Origin: an uncultured Bacteroidia bacterium
GTDB taxonomy: Bacteria; Bacteroidota; Bacteroidia; Bacteroidales; UBA932
Assembly: GCA_902768985.1 (NCBI GenBank)
Contig: CACXNA010000018.1
Location: 1-32,893, forward strand
Length of the DNA stretch: 32,893 bases
Reading direction: 5' to 3'
Of the stretch, positions 24,014 through 31,630 are shown in pieces. The position numbers were made by a program, and so were the translations under genes. The notes beneath the pieces were generated by a model. The model searched no databases, had not been told where the DNA came from, and worked only from the letters and a program-made list of their open reading frames with translations. Within the stretch, counting starts at the first letter, position 1. The number at the start of each line of letters is the position of its first letter.

Positions 24014-24832
24014 ATGTCACGTACAAATTTCCAGGAATTGCTTGATGCAGGTGTTCACTTCGGCCACCTGGCCCGTAAGTGGAACCCTAAGATGGCTCCC
24101 TATATCTTCGATCAGAAGAACGGAATCCACATCATCGACCTGCACAAGACCATCGGCAAGATCGATGAGGCTGCCGACGAGATGAAGCAGCTGGCCAAGA
24201 GCGGCCGCAAGATTCTCTTCGTCGCCACCAAGAAGCAGGCCAAGGAGCTCGTCAAGGAGAAGGCCACCGCGGTCAACATGCCCTCCATCACGGAGCGCTG
24301 GGCCGGCGGTATGCTGACCAACTTCCCGACGATCCGCAAGGCCGTCAAGAAAATGTCCACCATCGACAAGATGAAAGAGGACGGTACCTTCGACAAGCTC
24401 GCCAAGCGTGAGCGTCTGCAGGTCGACCGTCAGCGCGCCAAGCTCGAGAAGAACCTCGGCTCGATCCGCGACATGTCCCGCCTTCCTTCCGCCCTGTTCG
24501 TCATCGACGTGCAGAAGGAAGCCAACGCCGTCAAAGAGGCCAATCGCCTCAACATCCCGGTATTCGCAATGGTTGATACTTGTTGCGATCCCACCCCGAT
24601 TGATTATGTGATACCGGCGAACGACGACGCGACGAAGTCCATCGAGTGCGTGCTGAACGTCCTCTGCGCAGCCATCCAGGAAGGCCTCGACGAGCGCAAG
24701 CTCGAGAAGGACAAGGAGGCTGTCGAGGAGCCCGCGGCTGACGAGGCGGCCAAGCCCGCAGCAGCCCGCAAGCTCCGCGCCCGTAAGGGTGGCAAGGACG
24801 CCGAGGAGAAAGCCGAAGAGGCAGCCGAATAA
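24014..24832 (+). CDS. rpsB: 30S ribosomal protein S2 (uS2)
   Basis: Encodes 272 residues. uS2 binds the back of the 30S subunit. Seen: LLDAGVHFGHLARKWNPKMAP, IIDLHKTIGKIDEAA, LFVATKKQAKELVKEKA, RWAGGMLTNFPTIRKAVKK and VFAMVDTCCDPTPIDYVIPANDDATKSIE. The final ~45 residues are an Ala/Glu/Lys-rich extension (KGGKDAEEKAEEAAE at the end), common in this phylum. Next is tsf, 80 bases on, across a palindromic repeat. Confidence 0.98.
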   Translation: MSRTNFQELLDAGVHFGHLARKWNPKMAPYIFDQKNGIHIIDLHKTIGKIDEAADEMKQLAKSGRKILFVATKKQAKELVKEKATAVNMPSITERWAGGMLTNFPTIRKAVKKMSTIDKMKEDGTFDKLAKRERLQVDRQRAKLEKNLGSIRDMSRLPSALFVIDVQKEANAVKEANRLNIPVFAMVDTCCDPTPIDYVIPANDDATKSIECVLNVLCAAIQEGLDERKLEKDKEAVEEPAADEAAKPAAARKLRARKGGKDAEEKAEEAAE

Positions 24833-24862
24833 TCATCCATTTGTAATACAAGTTATTCCGAC

Positions 24863-24896
24863 GTCAAGCCCGTCATTCCGGGCTTGACCCGGAATC
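24863..24896. repeat. palindromic repeat (REP-like), copy 3, with alternative hairpin
   Basis: Family element at 24872-24896: arms ATTCCGGG (24875-24882) and CCCGGAAT (24888-24895). An upstream extension GTCAAGCCCG (24863-24872) can instead pair perfectly with CGGGCTTGAC (24879-24888), a 10-base-pair stem. The two hairpins exclude each other. The element lies between rpsB and tsf. Confidence 0.8.
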
Positions 24897-24912
24897 TCAA
24901 AAAAAGAAAATT

Positions 24913-25908
24913 ATGGCTATTACTGCAGCAGATGTAATGAAGCTCCGGAAGATGACTTCCGCGGGTATGATGGATTGCAAGAAGGCCCTCGAGGAAGCTG
25001 AAGGCGACTTCGACAAGGCTATCGGCATCATCCGCGAGAAGGGTAAGCTCGTGGCCGCCAAGCGTGCGGACCGTGAGACTTCCGAGGGTGCCGTGAAGGC
25101 CCGCGTCGCTGGCAACAAGGCGATCCTTGTCTGCCTCGGCTGCGAGACCGACTTCGTGTCCCGTAACTCCGACTTCCAGAACCTCGCCAACGCGATCGCC
25201 GATGTGGCCATCGCGAACTGCCCTGCCGACATCGAAGGCCTGAAGGCCTGCAAGATGGCGGACGGCTACACCGTCGAGGAGGCCGTTGAGGCCCAGACCG
25301 GCAAGACCGGTGAGAAGCACGTCCTCGCTTACTATGCGATCGTGGAAGCTCCCTTCGTAGTTGAGTACATCCACACGCTGAACGGCAAGCTCGGCGCGCT
25401 CGTCGGCTTCAACAAAGAGGTTCCTGCGGAGCTCGCCAAGGGTATCGTGATGCAGGTCGCATCCATGAACCCCGTGGCCATCTCCCCGGAGGACTGCCCG
25501 GCTGAGGTGATCGAGAACGAGAAGAAGATCGCGATCGAGAAGACCAAGGAAGAGCAGGTCCAGAAGGCCGTTGACGCCGCCCTCAAGAAGGCCGGCATCA
25601 ACCCTGCCCACGTGGACAGCGAGGATCACATCGAGTCCAACACCGCCAAGGGTTGGCTCACCCCGGAGCAGGCTGACAAGGCCCGTGAGATTATCAAGAC
25701 CGTCGGTGCTGAGAAGGCTGCGAACCTTCCTGCCGCGATGATCGAGAACATCGCCAACGGCCGTGTCCAGAAGTTCCTCAAGGAGAACACCCTGACGGAG
25801 CAGGAGTACCAGATGGCCGACGACAAGTCCACCGTCGCCCAGGCGCTCGCCGCCTTCGACAAGGACGTCAAGGTCGTCGCCACCAAGCGTTTCTCCCTGA
25901 ACGACTAA
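24913..25908 (+). CDS. tsf: elongation factor Ts
   Basis: Encodes 331 residues. EF-Ts is the nucleotide-exchange factor for EF-Tu. The N-terminal UBA-like domain [28 protein letters not shown] (6-33), then the [14 protein letters not shown] segment and the core [17 protein letters not shown] and [19 protein letters not shown] are clear. It has the longer form with a large C-terminal coiled region, usual in Bacteroidota. It ends the rplM-rpsI-rpsB-tsf unit and has a strong terminator 22 bases after the stop. Confidence 0.97.
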   Translation: MAITAADVMKLRKMTSAGMMDCKKALEEAEGDFDKAIGIIREKGKLVAAKRADRETSEGAVKARVAGNKAILVCLGCETDFVSRNSDFQNLANAIADVAIANCPADIEGLKACKMADGYTVEEAVEAQTGKTGEKHVLAYYAIVEAPFVVEYIHTLNGKLGALVGFNKEVPAELAKGIVMQVASMNPVAISPEDCPAEVIENEKKIAIEKTKEEQVQKAVDAALKKAGINPAHVDSEDHIESNTAKGWLTPEQADKAREIIKTVGAEKAANLPAAMIENIANGRVQKFLKENTLTEQEYQMADDKSTVAQALAAFDKDVKVVATKRFSLND

Positions 25909-25930
25909 TTCAACAAGTCAAATATTGCAG

Positions 25931-25959
25931 AAATGGCTCGCACACTGCGAGCCATTTTT
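25931..25959 (+). terminator. terminator after tsf
   Basis: Stem AAATGGCTCGC (25931-25941), loop ACACT, GCGAGCCATTT, ending in a T run. The next promoter's -7 box begins only 3 bases later. Confidence 0.92.
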
Positions 25960-25961
25960 GT

Positions 25962-25969
25962 TATCTTTG
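25962..25969 (+). promoter_or_regulatory. -7 box of the flippase operon
   Basis: TATCTTTG. The ATG (25977) follows 7 bases later, so the message would be nearly leaderless. Its -33 region is inside the tsf terminator hairpin and lacks TTTG. Confidence 0.65.
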
Positions 25970-25976
25970 CATCCAT

Positions 25977-27428
25977 ATGAATCTGAAGAGTCTAGCGAAG
26001 GATACAGCCTTGTACGGGCTGGTGAGCATCGTCGGGCGGTTCCTGAACTATCTGCTGGTGCCGGTGCACACGTACTACATCCCCGTGGAGAGCGGCGGGT
26101 ACGGCATCGTGTCCAACCTGTACGCCTACGCGGCGCTGCTCCTGGCGCTGCTGACCTTCGGCATGGAGACGACGCTCTTCCGCTTCGCGAACAAGTCCGG
26201 CGCGGACGACAAGATGGTCTACAGCAGCGCCCTCCGCATGGTGGGCGGCGTGGGGGTCTTCTTCCTCGCGGTGGTCTTCCTGTTGCTGACCCCGATTTCC
26301 GGGGCGATGGGCTATGAAGCGCACCCGGAGTACATTGCGATGTTCGCGCTCATCACGGCGCAGGATGCGTTCCAGGCAGTCATGTTCAGCCGCCTGCGCC
26401 AGCAGCGCCGGCCGCTGCGCTTCGTGTTCCTGAAGTTGGCCTTCATCATCCCGAGCGTCCTGCTGAACCTCTTCATCTTCCTGGTCATGCCGAAGATTCC
26501 GGCCTGCCAGGCGTTCTTCCAGCAGTTCAACTACGGCGTGGGCCTCATCTTCATGGCGAACCTCCTCTGCACGACCGTGGTGTCCATTCTCTTCATCCCC
26601 GAGATCAAGGGCATTACCTATGGCTTCGACAAGGGCCTGGCGAAGGAGATGCTGGGCTACTCCTGGCCGCTGCTGATCCTGGGCCTGGTGGGCGTGCTCA
26701 ACCAGGTGTCGGACAAGATCCTGCTCCCGAAGCTGATGCCCGGCGAGGAGGGGATGGTGCAGCTGGGCATCTATGGCGCCTGCGTGAAGCTGGCGATGGT
26801 GATGGCCCTGCTCACGCAGGCCTTCCGCTACGCCTACGAGCCTATCGTCTTCGCGGACAACAAGGACAAGAACAGCCCGTCGACGCTCGCCGACGGGACC
26901 AAATACTTCATCATCTTCACCCTGCTCGCCTTCCTGGCGGTGATGTTCTACCTGCCGCTGCTGCAGCATTTCATCGGCGGGGATTACCGGGAGGGCCTCG
27001 GCGTCATCCCCATCGTGATGATGGCGGAGATCTTCATGGGCGTGTACTTCAACCTGTCCTTCTGGTACAAGCTTACGGACCAGAACTGGTGGGGCGCGAT
27101 CATCAGCGCCATCGGCGTGGCCGTGATGATCGCGGTCAACATCGTCTTCGTGCCGAAGATCGGCTACTGGGCTTGCGCCTGGGGCGGATTTGCCGGCTAC
27201 GGCATTCCGATGGTGATCAGCTATTTCCTCGGGCAGCAGAAGTATCCCATTCCCTATGACCTGAAGGCCATTGGCAAATTCGTGCTGCTCGCCGCGGCAC
27301 TGTTCGCCGTGTACTGGTTCTGGCTGCGCACGCTGCCCGCGTGGGCGCAGATGACCGTCGGCACGGTCCTGCTGGCCCCTTACGGCCTGCTGGCCTGGAA
27401 AGAAATCAAAACCTTAAAAGCATTATGA
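25977..27428 (+). CDS. polysaccharide flippase (MOP superfamily, Wzx-like)
   Basis: Encodes 483 residues with about 12-14 membrane segments spread evenly. It begins MNLKSLAKDTALYGLVSIVGR, the usual opening of Wzx/RfbX-type oligosaccharide flippases (polysaccharide biosynthesis protein family), which move lipid-linked sugars across the inner membrane. An N-terminal pore-like region (LLVPVHTYYIPVESGGYGIV) and WPLLILGLVGVLNQVSDKIL in the middle are typical. No glycosyltransferases are beside it, so its glycan is unknown. It overlaps the next gene by ATGA (27425-27428), which implies coupled translation with the cyclophilin. Confidence 0.9.
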   Translation: MNLKSLAKDTALYGLVSIVGRFLNYLLVPVHTYYIPVESGGYGIVSNLYAYAALLLALLTFGMETTLFRFANKSGADDKMVYSSALRMVGGVGVFFLAVVFLLLTPISGAMGYEAHPEYIAMFALITAQDAFQAVMFSRLRQQRRPLRFVFLKLAFIIPSVLLNLFIFLVMPKIPACQAFFQQFNYGVGLIFMANLLCTTVVSILFIPEIKGITYGFDKGLAKEMLGYSWPLLILGLVGVLNQVSDKILLPKLMPGEEGMVQLGIYGACVKLAMVMALLTQAFRYAYEPIVFADNKDKNSPSTLADGTKYFIIFTLLAFLAVMFYLPLLQHFIGGDYREGLGVIPIVMMAEIFMGVYFNLSFWYKLTDQNWWGAIISAIGVAVMIAVNIVFVPKIGYWACAWGGFAGYGIPMVISYFLGQQKYPIPYDLKAIGKFVLLAAALFAVYWFWLRTLPAWAQMTVGTVLLAPYGLLAWKEIKTLKAL

Positions 27429-28105
27429 AACGTATTTTAACCCTTACCCTCTGCTGCCTCGGCGCGGCTGCCATGCTGGTCAGCTGCGGCGGGAATGCCG
27501 CCAAGAAAGCCGCCAAAGAGGCGGAAAAGGCCGCCGCCGACTCCGTTGCGGCAGCGGAACAAACCCAACGTATCATGGAGAAAATCGCCCAACTGCCGGC
27601 CGAGCCGGTTTTCGACATCATCACCTCGATGGGTGTCATCAAGATCAAGCTGTATGAAGGTACCCCCAAGCACCGCGAGAATTTCGCGAAGCTGGCCCTC
27701 GAGAAGTACTATGACGGGATGCTCTTCCACCGCGTCATCAACGGCTTCATGATCCAGGGCGGCGACCCGCTGACCAAGGATGCCGCCAACAAGGCCCGCT
27801 TCGGCACGGGCGGCCCGGACTACACCGTTCCCGCCGAGTTCGTGCCCGAGTACCGCCACAAGAAGGGCGCCATCGCCGCCGCCCGCCGCGGCGACGCTGT
27901 CAACCCTTATAAGGAATCTTCAGGTTCTCAGTTCTATCTGGTTCAGGATGAGCGCAATTGCGCCGCGCTGGACGGGGACTACACCGTGTTCGGCGAGACC
28001 ATCGAAGGCCTTGACGTGATCGATAAGATCGCTTCCGTCCAGACCGACGGTCGCGACTGCCCCGTGCAGGACGTGAAAATCATCACGATTAAGCTTGCAG
28101 AATAG
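27425..28105 (+). CDS. peptidylprolyl isomerase lipoprotein (cyclophilin)
   Basis: Encodes 226 residues from ATG 27425; upstream codons overlap the flippase. Signal MKRILTLTLCCLGAAAMLVS ends in lipobox LVSC with Cys21, followed by a charged linker rich in Lys/Ala/Glu. The cyclophilin domain (about 60-225) is plain: GVIKIKLYEGTPKHRENFAKL, FHRVINGFMIQGGDPL, SGSQFYLVQDERN and YTVFGETIEGLDVIDKIASV. It catalyses prolyl cis-trans isomerisation of envelope proteins in the periplasm. It is the second gene of the two-gene unit and has no terminator hairpin directly after the stop. Confidence 0.92.
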   Translation: MKRILTLTLCCLGAAAMLVSCGGNAAKKAAKEAEKAAADSVAAAEQTQRIMEKIAQLPAEPVFDIITSMGVIKIKLYEGTPKHRENFAKLALEKYYDGMLFHRVINGFMIQGGDPLTKDAANKARFGTGGPDYTVPAEFVPEYRHKKGAIAAARRGDAVNPYKESSGSQFYLVQDERNCAALDGDYTVFGETIEGLDVIDKIASVQTDGRDCPVQDVKIITIKLAE

Positions 28106-28182
28106 CCTCGCTGGCATAAAAATTGCTAATGAATTAAGTCGAATAGTTTTTTCATAGGTTTAATTTTAGGTTAGAATTGCGA

Positions 28183-28301
28183 GAGGGCCCCGCTGGGAAG
28201 CGGGACCCTCTGATTTTTTAATATTTCTTTTGGGCTGGGAAGCGGGACCCTCTGATTTTTTAATATTTCTTTTGGGCTGGGAAGCGGGACCCTCAGTTTT
28301 T
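28183..28301. repeat. 42-base tandem repeat in the 282-base gap
   Basis: Copies start at 28192, 28234 and 28276, exactly 42 bases apart; the third is partial. Each begins GCTGGGAAGCGGGACCCTC and continues with a T-rich stretch. With the preceding GAGGGCCCCGCT, the first copy forms a terminator-like stem of 12 pairs (one mismatch) ending in TTTTTT. The rest of 28106-28387 is AT-rich and holds nothing else that I can name apart from the -7 box at 28348. Confidence 0.9.
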
Positions 28302-28347
28302 TTGTCAATTTGTGGGCTTGGAATGGCGTTCTTTAATGGGAAATGTG

Positions 28348-28355
28348 TATTTTTG
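28348..28355 (+). promoter_or_regulatory. -7 box of the 28388 operon
   Basis: TATTTTTG matches TAnnTTTG, with a leader of about 32 bases to ATG 28388. No good -33 element. Confidence 0.6.
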
Positions 28356-28387
28356 TGAGTTATAACACGCAAAACAGCCACATTAAT

Positions 28388-30592
28388 ATGGAAAAGGTGA
28401 CCGTTCTCCCTCCCGAAAAATTGATCAACGGTTGGATTGATCCCAAGTATCTCCCCGAAGGCAAGGATAAGTATTACATTCGCAACAAGCAGGTCCACAA
28501 GCCGCGCGGCGGCTGGCGCCACCTGACCAGTGACGAGATCGAGCGCCTGGTCAAGAACGACAACACGGCCACCAGCTGGGACACCATCTGGGTCACGGAC
28601 GAGTTCCGGCCGCAGGCCATCAAGAACAACAAGTTCTTCGGCACCGTGCGCATCGGACGCGTGTCCGAGAACGGCCTCCAGTTCCACGACCTGCGCCTGC
28701 CGATCGGCATCACCAATTCCTCCATCCATTCCTGCGACCTTGGCGACGACTGCGCCATCCACAACGTACACTACCTCTCCCACTATATCATCGGCAACCG
28801 CTGCATGCTCTTCAACATCGAGGAGATGTGCGCCACGGACCACTCCAAGTTCGGCAACGGCATCATCAAGGACGGCGAGTCCGAGGACGTGCGCGTCCGG
28901 ATCGAGGTGATGAACGAGACCGGTTGCCGCGCGGTCTATCCCTTCGACGGAATGACGACGGCGGACGCCTACATGTGGGCCAAATACATCGACGACGAGC
29001 CCCTGCAGGCGAAGCTCCGGGAGATCACCCAGGCTTCCTTCGACAGCCACCGCGGCTACTACGGCACGGTGGGCGAGGGCTGCGTGATCAAGAATTCTTC
29101 CATCATCAAGGATGCGAAGATCGGCGCCGCCTGCTACATCAAGGGCGCCAGCAAACTTAAGAATATCACGGTCAATTCCTCCGAGAAGGAGCCGTCCCAG
29201 ATCGGCGAAAACGTCATCCTGGTCAACGGTATCGTGGGTTACGGCAGCCGCGTCTTCTACTCCTGCACGGCCATCCGCTTCGTGATCGGCAACAACAGCG
29301 CCCTCAAGTTCGGCGCCCGCCTGATCAACTCCATCCTCGGCGACAATTCCACGATTTCCTGCTGCGAAGTGCTCCACAACCTCATCTTCCCGGCGCATGA
29401 GCAGCACCACAACAACTCCTTCCTCATCGCCGCCTGCGTCAAGGGACAGAGCAACATGGCCGCCGGCGCGACCATCGGCTCCAACCACAACAGCCGCACC
29501 AACGACAACGAGGTGGTGGCCGGCCGCGGCTTCTGGCCCGGCCTGTGCACCAGCATCAAGCACTCCTGCGTGTTCGCCAGCTACACCCTCCTCGCCAAGG
29601 CCGACTACCCGGCCGAGCTGAACATCCCGCTCCCGTTCTCCCTGCTGAGCAACAATGCCAAGGAGGACCGGCTGGAGGTGGCGCCGGCCTTCTGGTGGAG
29701 CCACAACATGTACGCGCTGGCGCGCAACAACTGGAAGTACAAGACCCGTGACAAGCGGATCACCAAAACCCAGAACATTGAATTCGATACCTTCGCCCCC
29801 GACAGCATGGAGGAGGTCCTCCAGGCCCGCGAACTGCTGGAGCTCTGGACGGCCAAGGCGTGGTATTGCCAGGAAAATAAACCTTTCGACAAACTCAAGG
29901 ACGAGCAGCTGCGGGCTAAGGGCCGCGAATTGCTCAATGGGGACTCCAAGACCGTTGACGCGCTCAAGGTTCTCGGCGAGAACATGGAGAAAAGCCATCG
30001 GGACGTCCTCATCCGCCGGCCTTGGCGGGCCTATCGCGCTTACGGTGACATGCTTGTGCATTATGCCGTGATGAATGCGCTGGACTACCTCGAGGCCAAT
30101 CCGGGTGAGACGCTCTCTTCCATGTCGGCCATGCTGAAGAGCCGTCGTCAGCGCGAGTGGGTCAACCTGGGCGGACAGCTGATGATGACGACCGAGTTCG
30201 ATCGTCTCCGCGCCGATATCCGGAGCGGCAAGCTGGCCGACTGGAAGGACATCCACAAGCGTTACAATGACATCTGGAGACGCTATCCCGTCGACAAGCT
30301 CCGCCACGCCTATCTCTCGCTCTGCGCGCTGTTGGGTGTCGAAAAAATGGACGCAACCCTGTGGCAGCAGGCCATTGACGAGGAGGTCCGCATCCAGCAC
30401 TATATCTGCGATGCGGTTTACAACACCCGCAAGAAAGACCACGAGAATCCCTTCCGCCAGGCCACTTACCGCAATGCCGAGGAGATGACCGCCGCGATCG
30501 GGACCCTGGATGAAAACAGCTTCGTCCGGCAAATCCGGTCGGAGACCGAGACCAACCTGCACCGCCTCGAGGAGCTACGTTTACGTATCTAA
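28388..30592 (+). CDS. DUF4954-like protein with left-handed beta-helix region
   Basis: Encodes 734 residues from ATG 28388 (MEKVTVLPPEKLINGWIDPK); an upstream frame start overlaps the promoter. The stretch about 90-420 shows irregular hexapeptide-type repeats (for example SIHSCDLGDDCAIHNVHYL, then IKNSSIIKDAKIGAACYIKG and AAGATIGSNHNSRTNDNEVV), consistent with a left-handed parallel beta helix as in GlmU-type acyltransferases and nucleotidyltransferases. The last ~250 residues are helical. This matches what I know as DUF4954, a Bacteroidota family of unknown function. It has no signal peptide, so it is cytosolic. It is followed at 12 bases by a SIS protein, which suggests sugar or amino-sugar metabolism. 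Confidence 0.85.
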   Translation: MEKVTVLPPEKLINGWIDPKYLPEGKDKYYIRNKQVHKPRGGWRHLTSDEIERLVKNDNTATSWDTIWVTDEFRPQAIKNNKFFGTVRIGRVSENGLQFHDLRLPIGITNSSIHSCDLGDDCAIHNVHYLSHYIIGNRCMLFNIEEMCATDHSKFGNGIIKDGESEDVRVRIEVMNETGCRAVYPFDGMTTADAYMWAKYIDDEPLQAKLREITQASFDSHRGYYGTVGEGCVIKNSSIIKDAKIGAACYIKGASKLKNITVNSSEKEPSQIGENVILVNGIVGYGSRVFYSCTAIRFVIGNNSALKFGARLINSILGDNSTISCCEVLHNLIFPAHEQHHNNSFLIAACVKGQSNMAAGATIGSNHNSRTNDNEVVAGRGFWPGLCTSIKHSCVFASYTLLAKADYPAELNIPLPFSLLSNNAKEDRLEVAPAFWWSHNMYALARNNWKYKTRDKRITKTQNIEFDTFAPDSMEEVLQARELLELWTAKAWYCQENKPFDKLKDEQLRAKGRELLNGDSKTVDALKVLGENMEKSHRDVLIRRPWRAYRAYGDMLVHYAVMNALDYLEANPGETLSSMSAMLKSRRQREWVNLGGQLMMTTEFDRLRADIRSGKLADWKDIHKRYNDIWRRYPVDKLRHAYLSLCALLGVEKMDATLWQQAIDEEVRIQHYICDAVYNTRKKDHENPFRQATYRNAEEMTAAIGTLDENSFVRQIRSETETNLHRLEELRLRI

Positions 30593-30604
30593 AATCCGCA
30601 TTTT

Positions 30605-31615
30605 ATGAATCTGAAAGACAACAAGTACGCTAAGTATTATCTGGTACAGGAGATGATGGGGACCGTCCCCACCGTCGCCAAGTTTGATCCCGCATGCTCC
30701 CAGTTCGTCACGGAGTCCCTGCGTAAGACGGGCCGCATGTTCTTCACCGGCGAGGGCTCTTCCCGCCTGTTCCCGGCCAAGAACTGCCGCCGCGTCGCGC
30801 TGACCTGGGGCCTGCCCGTCGAGGTCCAGAACGACGGCTCCCACCAGGCTGCCGGCTATGACCTGAGTAAATTCACCGTCCTGGTCGACTCCAACTCCGG
30901 TCGCACTAAGGAGGCCCTGATGCTCGCCAGGAAGCTCCAGGCCGAAGGCCACAAGGACTGCTTCGCGCTGAGCGCCAACCCCGACACCCCGATCCGTCAG
31001 GCCTGCGTGGACGGCCACGTCCTGGGTTGCGGTTGGGAGGAGGCCGTCGCCGCCACCAAGAGCGTGGCCGAGCAGGCCCTCTTCTGCGAGTCCATCTTCT
31101 GGAACCTCGCCGGCAAGGACATGAAGGCCGCCCTGAAAGGCCTTCCCGAGAAGCTCGAGCAGGCGATGACCCTGCCCGTCGATCCCGAGATCGTGGAGTG
31201 GGTCAAAGGCGCCCACACCATCTACTTCGCCGGCTACAACGACGGCGTGGCCGAGGAGCTGACCCTCAAGACCAATGAGATCACCCGCCGCAAGAGCGAC
31301 TTCCTGGAGGGCACCTACGCCGTCCACGGCATCGAAGAAGTGATGCAGGAAGGCGACATCGTGTTCGTGGTGAACCCGATCGAGAGCGAGTACGACAAGT
31401 TCCTGACCGTCTTCAAGGGCGCAGGCGTGCACGTGGTCGCCATCGACACCAAGCCGACGCCGTTCGAGAAGACCATCGTCGTGCCGGAGGCCGGCGCGAT
31501 GCAGCCGTACGTCTTCCTCTGCGCCGGTTGGAACGTCCTCGTGGAGGTCGGCATCAGCGACGGCATCAACCTCGACAAGCCGGAGCGCGCCCGCAAGGTC
31601 GGCAACGAGATGTAA
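30605..31615 (+). CDS. SIS-domain protein (sugar isomerase-like)
   Basis: Encodes 336 residues with two SIS modules (about 30-175 and 195-330). Phosphosugar-binding features include FFTGEGSSRLFPAKNCRR (46-63), VLVDSNSGRTKEALMLARKL (about 97-116) and the EEAVAATKSVAEQALF segment, which resembles the ATKS motif of the GlmS isomerase domain. The GATase half of GlmS is absent. It could be a phospho-sugar isomerase, a deglycase or a regulator. Close spacing to the DUF4954-like gene (12 bases) and to lplA (15 bases) implies one operon. Confidence 0.85.
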   Translation: MNLKDNKYAKYYLVQEMMGTVPTVAKFDPACSQFVTESLRKTGRMFFTGEGSSRLFPAKNCRRVALTWGLPVEVQNDGSHQAAGYDLSKFTVLVDSNSGRTKEALMLARKLQAEGHKDCFALSANPDTPIRQACVDGHVLGCGWEEAVAATKSVAEQALFCESIFWNLAGKDMKAALKGLPEKLEQAMTLPVDPEIVEWVKGAHTIYFAGYNDGVAEELTLKTNEITRRKSDFLEGTYAVHGIEEVMQEGDIVFVVNPIESEYDKFLTVFKGAGVHVVAIDTKPTPFEKTIVVPEAGAMQPYVFLCAGWNVLVEVGISDGINLDKPERARKVGNEM

Positions 31616-31630
31616 TTCCCCGGTCGCCGT

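Noticed and set aside
28183-28301. CRISPR array
   Set aside because: The units are contiguous tandem copies without unique spacers, and no cas gene is present.
28166-30562. 798-codon minus-strand frame with a 14-residue repeat at its C-terminal end
   Set aside because: The repeat comes from the 42-base DNA repeats; the frame is the antisense of the DUF4954-like gene and has shadow-type composition.
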